Notes under the pieces: generated by a model
Told to the model about the DNA's origin: nothing
Databases searched by the model: none
What the model saw: the letters and a program-made list of their open reading frames with translations, nothing else
Source of the DNA: Prostheceraeus crozeri
Lineage: Eukaryota > Platyhelminthes > Polycladida > Euryleptidae
Length of the DNA: 64,000 nt
Direction: 5' to 3'
Assembly: GCA_907163375.1 (NCBI GenBank)
Contig: CAJQUW010016939.1
Location: forward strand, 72,001 to 136,000
In this document: in pieces, positions 12,309-20,345 of the stretch
Numbering within the stretch: position 1 is the first letter of the stretch
Layout: each line of letters starts with the position of its first letter
Translations under genes and position numbers: made by a program

Positions 12309-12701
12309 ATGTCTGTAAAACGGAAGGCATCTTCTCGTCAATCGAAACGGTCCTTCAAACCTTCAAGTCAGTTTAAAAAGGCGTTGCGAAAGTTAAACAG
12401 GATACATGATAATAAGAAGAAGTGTAAATTGATTCAAAATTCAAGTGATGATTTCATTCGTGATTTAGCTTTTGCAATACACAAATGTCTACCTATTTAC
12501 AAGCCTCTATTGAATGCTGGCTCTTTGAATAGCATTAAAAAGTTTTCAAATCCAAGGAGTAGTGATAAGAAAAGGCGAAACTTAATTCAGCGCGGTGGTG
12601 GTGGGTTTCTAAGTATGTTAAATGATATTGGAAACAGTATTAATGGTGTAATCAATAGTCCACTTGGAAGGATTGCAGCAACTGCTGCAATGTTAATATA
12701 A
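12309..12701 (+). CDS. Small basic virion-type protein with glycine-rich joint and hydrophobic tail (left copy)
   Basis: This 130-residue protein has a strongly basic first half (KRKASSRQSKRSFK and KKALRKLNRIHDNKKKCK), then RRNLIQRGGGGFLSML and an amphipathic or hydrophobic C-terminus ending IAATAAMLI. Small proteins of this layout recur in Polintons and adintoviruses: a basic region, a Q-R-G-G-G-F type joint and a hydrophobic helix. They are compared to adenovirus pVI or pX, which coat DNA or disrupt membranes. The glycine joint is a plausible site for the adenain-like protease encoded at 20346-20810; this is inference. The right-arm copy is identical in sequence. Confidence 0.6.
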   Translation: MSVKRKASSRQSKRSFKPSSQFKKALRKLNRIHDNKKKCKLIQNSSDDFIRDLAFAIHKCLPIYKPLLNAGSLNSIKKFSNPRSSDKKRRNLIQRGGGGFLSMLNDIGNSINGVINSPLGRIAATAAMLI

Positions 12702-12742
12702 GGTTAGCGAATCATAAAGTGACACGTCATCACTTTGATTGA

Positions 12743-12768
12743 TGAGTCATATATAGGTGTATATAAGG
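12743..12768 (+). promoter_or_regulatory. Promoter with AP-1 site and TATA box (left arm, second)
   Basis: TGAGTCA (12743-12749) is followed after ten bases by TATATAAGG (12760-12768), about 84 bp before the next ATG. A CRE-like ACACGTCATCAC lies just upstream at 12722-12733. This is the second occurrence of the module seen at 11447-11510. Confidence 0.6.
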
Positions 12769-12852
12769 AAGACGCTTTAATGATATTTTACCACTTTCAA
12801 GTGACAATTCATTTGCGCTGGTTGAAAGCTCCGAATTAGTACTTGTTGAAAC

Positions 12853-13587
12853 ATGACTCAGAAAATGTATACAATCAGAGAGGAAGGTGACGCTTTTGAG
12901 CAAGATCTCTTGAAGCTTCGTCCGACACGAAAGGTGCAAGGGATTGGAAATACGTTCTACTTTCAAACCTTGAATTATGGTGATGATGGCTTTTATCTTC
13001 AAGTTCCATTCTTCCACAGTAATGGTATGTCTACATCAGGGTATAGCAATATGAGACAAATGCGAGTGACTTTTCCAAAATGGCAACAGGTGATTCTTAA
13101 AACTATTGACTCTTTCGCGAAAGAATGTGTTGAGCTGCCTGAAAGTGCTCCCACTCATTGGAGAAAGGCATTAGAGGAAGGAGTTGGTTATAAGGAATTG
13201 CCGGAATTCGATACACTGTTTTTAAAACTATCGGATCATTTTCAAGCATTCGATCTCTTTACAAACGCGATGGAATGTGAGGATCTCAAACGGGGCCGCT
13301 ATATGGGCTTAGTGCACGTTACCGGACTTTATATTGGCTCACATGGTTCGACTGGTAAAGTCGCATCTTTACAAATGAAGGTTCTTCAACTAGTCTATGA
13401 ACCACTACCAATTGATAAATGTTTAATTAACATTGATAAGACTGCTTCAAGTGATGGGAAGGAAGAGAGCAAAAAGCGAGGTCGGAAATCTAAAGATGGG
13501 AATCCTAAATTGAAGTTGAAGCGCCAAGATGCTGACTTGAAAACTTTCTATAATCCTAATTGTGATGAGGAAACACAAATGTTTTAA
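12853..13587 (+). CDS. Uncharacterised 244-residue Polinton protein with basic tail (left copy)
   Basis: I do not recognise a named domain. Residues 1-200 look like a compact alpha/beta domain (aromatic phrases NTFYFQTLNYGDDGFYLQVP, then MRQMRVTFPKW, then GRYMGLVHVTGLYIGSHGS). A disordered basic linker follows (KKRGRKSKDGNPKLKLKRQ) and then an acidic end (NCDEETQMF). A folded core with a basic tail would suit a DNA-binding protein, for instance a single-strand binding protein for protein-primed replication, but nothing in the sequence proves it. A doubled TTTTAATTTGTAAATG follows the stop and AATAAA lies near 13642. The right-arm copy is identical in amino acids. Confidence 0.6.
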   Translation: MTQKMYTIREEGDAFEQDLLKLRPTRKVQGIGNTFYFQTLNYGDDGFYLQVPFFHSNGMSTSGYSNMRQMRVTFPKWQQVILKTIDSFAKECVELPESAPTHWRKALEEGVGYKELPEFDTLFLKLSDHFQAFDLFTNAMECEDLKRGRYMGLVHVTGLYIGSHGSTGKVASLQMKVLQLVYEPLPIDKCLINIDKTASSDGKEESKKRGRKSKDGNPKLKLKRQDADLKTFYNPNCDEETQMF

Positions 13588-13728
13588 TTTGTAAATGTTT
13601 TAATTTGTAAATGTAACTTGAAAGTTTCTATTCTGAATGTAAATAAACTTGATCTGGAACATGTGTCTGTTTTGTTGTTCTAAGCAAAATTAGCGGGATG
13701 ATGAGTTTAATGTTAATGGAATTATAAG

Positions 13729-14364
13729 ATGACAGATTTTCGTCTATTCACTGATCGCACAATGTGTGTCGCTGGACCAAGTCAGTCCGGTAAAACTACA
13801 TTTGTAACTGAATTGCTACAATATAGAAATGAAATGTTTAACAAGGAAATTAAGAGAGTCATATGGTATTATGGAATATTTCAACCACAACTACATTCTG
13901 CACTTCGCCAGAAAGGTTATGAGGTGAAGCAAGGGTTGCCATCAACTGAGGATATCAAAGCAGGTGACTTACTAGTATTAGATGATCTATTACGAGAAAG
14001 CAAATCTTCAAAGGATGTTACTGAAATGTTCATTCAAACTGCACATCATAGGGAAGCTTTTATTATCTACATCACCCAAAACATCTTCGATGGAGGGAGA
14101 GAGCAAAGAACTAGAAGTTTGAATACACATTATTTGGCAATATTTAAAAATCCAAGAGATAGCAGTCAGATACATCATCTCAGTAGACAGATATTACCTC
14201 AACAACCTAAAGTACTTTCAAAAATATATGAAGATGTAACAAAGAAACCACATGGTTATCTATTTATTGATCTAACCCAGGAATGTCCGGAACGACTTCG
14301 ATTTCGAACAAATATCATACCTAATTCCGCTGAACCAATGACAGTTTTCTCGGTTCACAGTTAG
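13729..14364 (+). CDS. DNA packaging ATPase of the A32/FtsK-HerA type (left copy)
   Basis: The 211-residue protein has Walker A GPSQSGKT at residues 16-23 and Walker B LLVLDDLL with the acidic pair at 85-86. A sensor-like asparagine follows in ITQNIF, and there is an arginine-rich stretch around RTRSLNTHYLAIFKNPRDSS. This is the compact packaging ATPase shared by Polintons, adintoviruses and poxvirus A32. In those families it drives genome entry into the capsid. It lies 140 bp after the preceding gene and 9 bp before the next, so the latter two may share a transcript. The right-arm copy differs at two residues. Confidence 0.88.
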   Translation: MTDFRLFTDRTMCVAGPSQSGKTTFVTELLQYRNEMFNKEIKRVIWYYGIFQPQLHSALRQKGYEVKQGLPSTEDIKAGDLLVLDDLLRESKSSKDVTEMFIQTAHHREAFIIYITQNIFDGGREQRTRSLNTHYLAIFKNPRDSSQIHHLSRQILPQQPKVLSKIYEDVTKKPHGYLFIDLTQECPERLRFRTNIIPNSAEPMTVFSVHS

Positions 14365-14373
14365 TTTTAAGCA

Positions 14374-15054
14374 ATGTACTTTGTTGCCTTATTATTTTCA
14401 AACATGTCGTATTCAAAGATGGTAGTCATTCCTCAAGAGGAGTATGTACAATTGACTACATTACAAAGTGCACAGGAAGTCAAAAATATAGATCAACCTA
14501 TTACGAATCAACTTAAGGAACTAACACAAAAGGATATGGAAATTCAGAAGATTAAGGATCCCTATCGACGAATGCAGTTAGCAGCTGAAAACATTGACGA
14601 GAGGCGACAGATTCGTGACAAGTTGCGACGATTTATAACCTTGTCAACACCTCGACCATATCGTGTGCGCGCTGAGCGATTATTTGACTTCATTGATCCA
14701 CATGTGAAGTTCAATGAGAGAGGGGAGATAATAGATGAAACAACTGGTGATGTTATTAGAAATAGTCACATAGATGACCTTCTACAATATGGTGTCAGAG
14801 ATGTAAGGCGAAAACTAGGTGCACCACAAGGGTGGTCATATTTTCAGAAAATTTTATCTGATCAAAATGTACCTCACAATATTATTGGAGGACCGACTGT
14901 GAATGAATTGGATAAGGGTCACTTACAAGATGGATCAAAGAGTAAAACACCCACGATGGCGGTCAAGCGAGAGCTTGCAGATCCCGATGATCTTCAACCA
15001 AAAAGAGCTACTAGGCGCTCAATGCGTGTTGTGAAGGAGTATAGTAAATATTAA
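14374..15054 (+). CDS. Conserved Polinton protein with helical front and YGV/GW core (left copy)
   Basis: This is 226 residues from the first ATG, but a second in-frame ATG at 14404 (MSYSKMVVIPQEEY) gives a more natural start. The first half is rich in charged helices (QLKELTQKDMEIQKIKDPYR). The middle has a compact domain with the order RAERLFDFI, FNERGEII, SHIDDLLQYGVRD and PQGWSYF, which I recall from many Polintons next to the ATPase and which is usually left unnamed. The tail is basic. A minor virion component or packaging partner is plausible. The right-arm copy differs at two residues. Confidence 0.7.
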   Translation: MYFVALLFSNMSYSKMVVIPQEEYVQLTTLQSAQEVKNIDQPITNQLKELTQKDMEIQKIKDPYRRMQLAAENIDERRQIRDKLRRFITLSTPRPYRVRAERLFDFIDPHVKFNERGEIIDETTGDVIRNSHIDDLLQYGVRDVRRKLGAPQGWSYFQKILSDQNVPHNIIGGPTVNELDKGHLQDGSKSKTPTMAVKRELADPDDLQPKRATRRSMRVVKEYSKY

Positions 15055-15088
15055 GCAAATATGAATTAAGCCTTGCCTCTCTCATATC

Positions 15089-15415
15089 ATGTCATTACAA
15101 AAATTTTGCTGTTGTTTGAAATCTGCGCTCGAAGGCAAAGGAGAAGAGGGCATAGAGGTTGATATCAATTGTGTTAGCAGTTGCTGTGCGAGTAATACGC
15201 GTGCAAATCAGAACAAAGACGATGAGTACAGCAGTGAAACTCAGAAAGATTTATTACGACTTAAATCATCCCGCAAGTTTCAGTCGTCCGGAGGTTCTAG
15301 CTCGTGCAGCAGGTGTGGGAATAGAGAAAGTCAAGAAGTGGTTGAGGAGTCAACCGACTTACACTCTTCACAAAAATGCGAGAAAGCGGTTTCCAACAAG
15401 AAAATATGTTGTTAA
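15089..15415 (+). CDS. Small cysteine-rich ORF overlapping the integrase start (left copy)
   Basis: This 108-residue frame opens with a true ATG 133 bp before the integrase ATG and overlaps the integrase in another frame. Its front, outside the overlap, is cysteine-rich: FCCCLKSALEGKGEEGIEV, then INCVSSCCAS. That composition looks selected rather than random, while the second half, which lies under the integrase, may simply be forced by it. It could encode a small accessory protein or be a leader. Present in both arms. Confidence 0.35.
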   Translation: MSLQKFCCCLKSALEGKGEEGIEVDINCVSSCCASNTRANQNKDDEYSSETQKDLLRLKSSRKFQSSGGSSSCSRCGNRESQEVVEESTDLHSSQKCEKAVSNKKICC

Positions 15416-18400
15416 CAATATAGATAGTCAATGGCAAGCGGACTTGGCTGACATGCAACAGATATCACAGTACAATGATGGCTATAAATACATCTTAACC
15501 GTAATAGATATTTTATCTCGCTATGCTTGGGCACGTGCGCTGAAATCTAAACGAGGGCCAGAAGTTGAAGCGGCTTTTCAGAGCATTTTCGATGAGGGGC
15601 GTGTTCCGCAAAGAATACAGACCGATCAAGGGAAGGAATTCGAATTGCGCGGTCGTCTGATTGCACAAATTCGTTATGTCCGTTCTAATCCTCAAGAAGA
15701 AGAAACTTTTCTCGCACACTTTACCTCATCATCCTCAAACTATATTTATGACTATGATGCTTGGTTTCAGGATCATCTAAATAGTCTAATAAATCATATT
15801 GAAGCCTTCACAAAAAAGGGTAGCAATTGGATTATAGATGATGTACAAAATATAGAGTTCAATGTAATAACAAGTCCAATACTGTCAGGTGGACAATCAT
15901 TTCCTCTACCAAAGAAGTTAAAAAACTCTAAAGCTGTCATTAATGTTAATTCAAATGCAAATGATTGCTTCCTATATGCAGTTTTATCAATATTGCATTA
16001 TAATGAAGTACCTTATTCAAGGAATGAAGTAAAATCATATAGTGAGTGGACATCTGAGCTAAATATGGAAGGCATTTCCACACCAGTATCAATCAAAGAT
16101 ATTCCAAAATTTGAGAAAAATAATGATATTAAAATTAACATTCACTTTTATGAAAATGGACTCAAAGGTGTTCGTTACAATAGTAACTTTACTGGTAGGC
16201 AAACGGTTAATATTTTGCTAATTCTAAACAATGGAGCAGCACACTATTGTGGAATTCTAAAGCTGTCAAGATTGTATAGGAGAACTTTAAAAAGACATAA
16301 ATACTTCTGCGAAAGATGCACTCAGTCATTCACATATAAGACAACACTAGAACGACATTTCCAGTTTTGCATTCGAGGAAAAGCACAAATAGAAAAAATG
16401 CCGACAGATCTAAAAGTACTAACAAGTAGCATGGAATATCAACTAAGTCCTCCTTTAGTAATTTATGCAGATATAGAGTGCTACATTGATAATAAAATAC
16501 ATAAACCTGCGGCTATTGGAGCTTATCATGTCTGGCATAATGCCCTTCAATCAAAATTTGAAAACAAGTATTACCTCTTTGAGGGAGAAAATTGCATTAT
16601 TAGTTTCTTGCACCACTTAGAAACTGTAGCCCAAGACTTATATGACAACCAATGTGCAACAACTAGGCAGCCAATGTCACTGTCAGCGGATGAAAAAGCA
16701 CGCCACGAGAATGCAGAATGTTGCAACAAATGTAAATCAAAATTCAGCGATGAAGTCATAAAAGTTCGTGATCATGATCATATCACCGGACGATATAGGC
16801 AAACATTATGTAGGAAATGCAATCTCCGGTTAAGACTTAACAGACGGGAGCTCCCCATATTTTTCCACAATTTTAAAAATTATGATAGCCACATCGTTTG
16901 CTATAAAGCGATTGGAAGAATGAAGTCTTGGAAATTAGATGTTGTAGCAGCAACTGCTGAAAAATATATAACTTTATCCGCCAGTGTCCCTGTAAATGAA
17001 TACAAAGGGAAGACAGTATACTTTAAACTAAAATTCTTAGACTCATATCAATTTCTAAGTGCATCCTTGAGTGAATTAGCCAAGGGCTTGCAAACGTATG
17101 AGCATGTAGAGACATTAAGGGTAGAATTTCCACAATTAAGTGATAATGTTTTATATCAGAAGGGAGTGTTTCCATATTCATACTTCAAAAACTTAAACAC
17201 GTTGACGGAAGACTGTCTACCACCACAATTTGAATTCTATAATGATCTTACTCGTGAGCACTGTTCCGATAGTGAATATGAACACGCTAACAAGGCGTGG
17301 ATTGAATTTAATTGTAGCACATTTGGTGATTACATGCTGGCATATCTGAAGTTAGATGTTTTATTGTTGGCAGACATATTTGAAGTGTTTAGAGCATTGA
17401 GTCAACGTGAGGATGAAGTCGACCCTGTACATTTTGTCAGTCTCCCACATCTTAGCTTTACCTCAGCACTAAATTTCTCTTCCAATGATCCCCCACACTA
17501 CATACAAGATGAAAATATGTACAATCTATTTGAACGAGGAATTAGAGGGGGTATGACTTTCACCAACATTCACCGAGCGCGTGCACGCATTGAAGAATTA
17601 GGAAATAATACACATGAAAGTCGACATTTGACCTACTTAGATGTTAATAACCTTTATGGTTCTTCACTCAGTAGAAATCTACCCCACTCAAATTTCAAAT
17701 GGTTGAATGAAAGTGACTTAGATAATTTTTTAAATGAAGAAAATGTTCAAAATATAGATGATGATGGTGAAATCGGCTACATTTTTGATTTAGATTTAGA
17801 GTATCCTGCAGCCATTCATGATGACACTGCCGATTTCCCATTAGCTCCAGAAATGCAGATGATTGAAAAGATAATGTTTTCACACTATATGAAAAATCTA
17901 TATGAAAAAGTAAGACCAAATACACATTTTTCTTCTATCAAGAAACTTCTGTTCCATCAATTTGATAGGGAAAATTATGTAGTCCACTATTCAATTTTAA
18001 AATTTTACTTGAGCATGGGCATGAGAATCAAGAAGATTCATAGTGGCATAAAATTCACACAAAAGCCTTGGTTAAAAACATACATTGATATGAACTCTCA
18101 AAAGAGGGCTCAATCAAACACTGACTTCGAAAAGTCATTCTACAAATTGAAAAATAATTCTTTATATGGTAAAACAATGGAAAATGTAAGGAGAAGGAAA
18201 AAATTTAAACTAGTCAACAATGAGAAACAACTACTGAAATTGTCAAATCATCCTCTCTATGTTCAACACAAAATATTTGATGAAGATCTGGTTGGTATTG
18301 AAATGTACAAACCTTCAATAGTTTTAAATAAATTAATATATGTTGGTCAAGCAGTACTTGACTATAGTAAGTTGGAAATGTATCAATTATATTACAATGA

Positions 18401-18983
18401 TCTAAAAGGATGTCCACTGATAAATAGAACGCGACTTTGTGGAGGTGATACCGATAGTTTCTTCCTATGTTTATACACATCACCATCTGTCCGTCTGGAA
18501 GATATACTTCTATACTTCGGTGAAAAGTTTGACTCTTCAAACTATGACAGTCATCACCGACTATACTCAACTACAAACAAAGCTAGATTAGGTTGTTTTA
18601 AGGATGAGTGTGCTGGAAAGTTGCTTGAGGAAGTGATCCTACTAAAACCGAAAATGTATTCCATGAAATATCTAGACTCTACGAATCATAGCATCAAACG
18701 TGCAAAAGGAATTCAGAGAGCAGCAGTTAAAAAATTGAAACATGATGACTATAGGAGTGTCTATTATAGTGAGAATGATACAACTGAAGATATGACAATT
18801 ATAAATTCAAAAAATCACATAGTTAGCACAAAATCATTTAGGAAGCGAGGTCTTTCACTTTGGGAGGATAAGCGCTGTTGGCTGGATAAAAATTTATCAT
18901 TACCATATGGACACTATAGCCTAGGTCTTCCCCCACCGTCGAAGAGAAGGAGATGCCTTCCTGTCACAGGTGATGTAGAATAA
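15222..18983 (+). CDS. Protein-primed family B DNA polymerase, open frame joined to the arm's integrase front
   Basis: The polymerase proper is 15645-18983 (about 1112 codons). Its front has an OTU-like patch (NANDCFLYAVLSILHY near 15955, then AAHYCGI near 16236) and a C2H2 finger (CERC to H near 16305-16375). Exonuclease motifs follow: I, YADIECY (16464); II, FHNFKNYDS (16863); III, YLKLDVLLLAD (17343). The DHDHITGRYR signature of protein-primed polymerases is near 16771. Polymerase motifs are A, YLDVNNLYG (17635); B, KNNSLYGKT (18150); C, GDTDS (18444); and KPKMYS (18646). In Polintons this enzyme copies the element from its ends. Because the inverted repeat ends inside the integrase, one open frame from ATG 15222 carries 141 integrase codons and runs straight into the polymerase. 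Whether a fused product is made is unknown. Confidence 0.85.
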   Translation: MSTAVKLRKIYYDLNHPASFSRPEVLARAAGVGIEKVKKWLRSQPTYTLHKNARKRFPTRKYVVNNIDSQWQADLADMQQISQYNDGYKYILTVIDILSRYAWARALKSKRGPEVEAAFQSIFDEGRVPQRIQTDQGKEFELRGRLIAQIRYVRSNPQEEETFLAHFTSSSSNYIYDYDAWFQDHLNSLINHIEAFTKKGSNWIIDDVQNIEFNVITSPILSGGQSFPLPKKLKNSKAVINVNSNANDCFLYAVLSILHYNEVPYSRNEVKSYSEWTSELNMEGISTPVSIKDIPKFEKNNDIKINIHFYENGLKGVRYNSNFTGRQTVNILLILNNGAAHYCGILKLSRLYRRTLKRHKYFCERCTQSFTYKTTLERHFQFCIRGKAQIEKMPTDLKVLTSSMEYQLSPPLVIYADIECYIDNKIHKPAAIGAYHVWHNALQSKFENKYYLFEGENCIISFLHHLETVAQDLYDNQCATTRQPMSLSADEKARHENAECCNKCKSKFSDEVIKVRDHDHITGRYRQTLCRKCNLRLRLNRRELPIFFHNFKNYDSHIVCYKAIGRMKSWKLDVVAATAEKYITLSASVPVNEYKGKTVYFKLKFLDSYQFLSASLSELAKGLQTYEHVETLRVEFPQLSDNVLYQKGVFPYSYFKNLNTLTEDCLPPQFEFYNDLTREHCSDSEYEHANKAWIEFNCSTFGDYMLAYLKLDVLLLADIFEVFRALSQREDEVDPVHFVSLPHLSFTSALNFSSNDPPHYIQDENMYNLFERGIRGGMTFTNIHRARARIEELGNNTHESRHLTYLDVNNLYGSSLSRNLPHSNFKWLNESDLDNFLNEENVQNIDDDGEIGYIFDLDLEYPAAIHDDTADFPLAPEMQMIEKIMFSHYMKNLYEKVRPNTHFSSIKKLLFHQFDRENYVVHYSILKFYLSMGMRIKKIHSGIKFTQKPWLKTYIDMNSQKRAQSNTDFEKSFYKLKNNSLYGKTMENVRRRKKFKLVNNEKQLLKLSNHPLYVQHKIFDEDLVGIEMYKPSIVLNKLIYVGQAVLDYSKLEMYQLYYNDLKGCPLINRTRLCGGDTDSFFLCLYTSPSVRLEDILLYFGEKFDSSNYDSHHRLYSTTNKARLGCFKDECAGKLLEEVILLKPKMYSMKYLDSTNHSIKRAKGIQRAAVKKLKHDDYRSVYYSENDTTEDMTIINSKNHIVSTKSFRKRGLSLWEDKRCWLDKNLSLPYGHYSLGLPPPSKRRRCLPVTGDVE

Positions 18984-19030
18984 GTCTAAATAAAAACAAT
19001 ATAATATTCCACTTGTAATAGATCTTGCGA

Positions 19031-19200
19031 TTGCTGCATCTTCCGACATGTAGCAACACTTACTAATACATAAGTAGTCTTACTAAAATTGAAATTTCTA
19101 CATCTTTCCGATATGTAGAAATGATTACTAATAAATAGGTAGTCCTAATGTGAATGAATATGTGAAGAATTTGTACTCAACATCATTCCGATATGTTGAG
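19031..19200 (+). ncRNA. Three hairpins with a shared TTCCGA loop and different stems
   Basis: The hairpins are 19031-19056 (stem TTGCTGCAT/ATGTAGCAA, one G-U pair), 19094-19122 (ATTTCTACAT/ATGTAGAAAT, perfect 10 bp) and 19176-19200 (CTCAACAT/ATGTTGAG). The loops are CTTCCGAC, CTTTCCGAT and CATTCCGAT. The stem sequences differ but each pairs, so pairing has been kept while sequence changed. Each hairpin is followed by a similar ACTAATA-type sequence, so the block is a degenerate tandem repeat of 65-80 bp. It lies after the polymerase stop and before the next ATG. A structured 3' or 5' untranslated RNA, or a protein-binding DNA array, is inferred. Confidence 0.6.
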
Positions 19201-19262
19201 CTAATAAAATAACAAACTTTAGGCAAACATTAAACTTAAATTTGAAACATAGCTTTCGGAAC

Positions 19263-19823
19263 ATGCCTCATTACATTAGAACATGGAAACTTAGTGACGT
19301 TCAAAACGTTCACATAACAAATTCTAAAAGAATAGCATTTCGTCATTCAATAGCAAATAGTGATCGAAAACATCGTGGCGTTTGCATTAGTATTGACTCA
19401 TTGCCTTCACTGAAAGACTTTGCGGATCTCATTGACAACCATAAGACTCGGATCAAGATTCCTCTCGATGACAAGGTATGGATAAAGTGTGATTCATCAG
19501 TCAAACTATACGTCTGTTCACCAAAACGTGAAGATGTTGAATATCGATTTTTTCGTTTCAGTGACGTCACATGGGAAACCTTTACAAGGAAGATACTACC
19601 ACAGATAACGTCATTCATTAAAGATGGAGGACATCAAACGGTTGGAAGTTGTAAATCGGATGTTAACTACAAAAGCAAAGTCAAAACTCAATCTACAAGA
19701 GATCGAGAGGAATATACCCAACCGAAAACAATGGTTACTGATAAAACGCAAATTGAAGCCGACAACGAGCTTACATCTTGGAAGACCCTCAATGTTAACA
19801 TGGAGGATTCAGAGGAAGGATAG
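19263..19823 (+). CDS. Uncharacterised ORF downstream of the polymerase
   Basis: This 186-residue frame starts at the first true ATG (MPHYIRTWKLSDVQN). The first 120 residues look folded: GVCISIDSLPSLKDFADLI, then KVWIKCDSSVKLYVCS, then DVTWETFTRKILPQI. The two sheet-then-helix blocks loosely recall PC4-type single-strand-binding transcription cofactors, but I would not press this. The C-terminal third is polar and overlaps the next frame by 200 bp. Together with the TBP-like neighbour it may form a transcription module. Confidence 0.5.
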   Translation: MPHYIRTWKLSDVQNVHITNSKRIAFRHSIANSDRKHRGVCISIDSLPSLKDFADLIDNHKTRIKIPLDDKVWIKCDSSVKLYVCSPKREDVEYRFFRFSDVTWETFTRKILPQITSFIKDGGHQTVGSCKSDVNYKSKVKTQSTRDREEYTQPKTMVTDKTQIEADNELTSWKTLNVNMEDSEEG

Positions 19824-20193
19824 ATCTCTCACTATCCTATTCTTTCCAAATGGAACAATCCAATGTATTGGAAGGGTCATGGAGGGTGATCTCTCATATC
19901 TACACTTAACTTTGGAACATTTACTTGGTGATTCATTATCTGATTGGAAAGTGAAGACAATGACCGTGTTATGTGAATTACACTATCACTATGATTTCCG
20001 TAAAGTTACATCATCACATAATCTAACTTATGAAGTGGAGTTATTTCCAGCAGCTCAATTGACTAACTGGCATCCATATCATGTTCATGTGTTCCATAAT
20101 GGAAAGATTGTGATAACCGGCATTAAAGACATAAGTGATGTGCCTCCCATCATATGTGATTTGAAAAAATGTTTCATGAAAACCAAATTGTAG
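19624..20193 (+). CDS. TATA-binding protein-like ORF
   Basis: This is 189 residues. From about residue 68 the sequence shows two TBP-style repeats. The first has LTILFFPNGTIQCIGRV then a helix (SYLHLTLEHLLG), matching the TBP phrase (A)LIF-(S)SGKMVCTGAKS plus helix. The second has YEVELFPAAQLTNW, then VHVFHNGKIVITGIKDI and a helix (VPPIICDLKKCF), matching YEPELFPGLIY, then LLIF-SGKIVLTGAK plus helix. The order and spacing of both halves agree with TBP as I know it. In cells TBP nucleates transcription at TATA boxes. The element has clear TATATAAGG promoters, so a self-encoded initiation factor is a reasonable inference. The 67 residues before the first repeat overlap the preceding ORF and may not all be translated. 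Confidence 0.55.
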   Translation: MEDIKRLEVVNRMLTTKAKSKLNLQEIERNIPNRKQWLLIKRKLKPTTSLHLGRPSMLTWRIQRKDRSLTILFFPNGTIQCIGRVMEGDLSYLHLTLEHLLGDSLSDWKVKTMTVLCELHYHYDFRKVTSSHNLTYEVELFPAAQLTNWHPYHVHVFHNGKIVITGIKDISDVPPIICDLKKCFMKTKL

Positions 20194-20285
20194 ATTTTGT
20201 ATATATGTGGATAGATAATGAAATGTGAACATGTTTTTTTGTATATATGTGAATAGAAAATGAAATATGAGCATGCTTTTTGTTT
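20190..20285. repeat. AT-rich doubled unit between convergent genes
   Basis: A unit of about 50 bp (TTTTGTATATATGTGGATAG, then AATGAAATGTGAACATG) is present twice in tandem between the stop of the TBP-like ORF and the end of the protease gene on the opposite strand. A role in ending both transcripts is possible. Confidence 0.6.
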
Positions 20286-20345
20286 TCCTTATAAACCCTT
20301 GTTTTGGAAAAAAAAGAGAGCAAGTTAATGATACAACATAAAACT

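Larger units (their letters stand above)
10516..15644 (+). repeat. Left terminal inverted repeat of the Polinton (5129 bp)
   Basis: The sequence from AGTAGTGAAAACTG to GGAATTCGAA at 15644 is the reverse complement of 24909-30078. It carries seven ORFs. Among six complete proteins compared between the arms I count only six amino-acid differences in all. The inner edge falls inside the integrase coding sequence, so this arm holds only the front part of that gene. It is 41 bp shorter than the right arm because of one fewer unit in the subterminal tandem repeat. Confidence 0.93.

Noticed and set aside
17695-17925. Minus-strand frames inside the polymerase and other genes (e.g. 18214-18570)
   Set aside because: They are shadows of the coding strand; the polymerase motifs fix the real frame.
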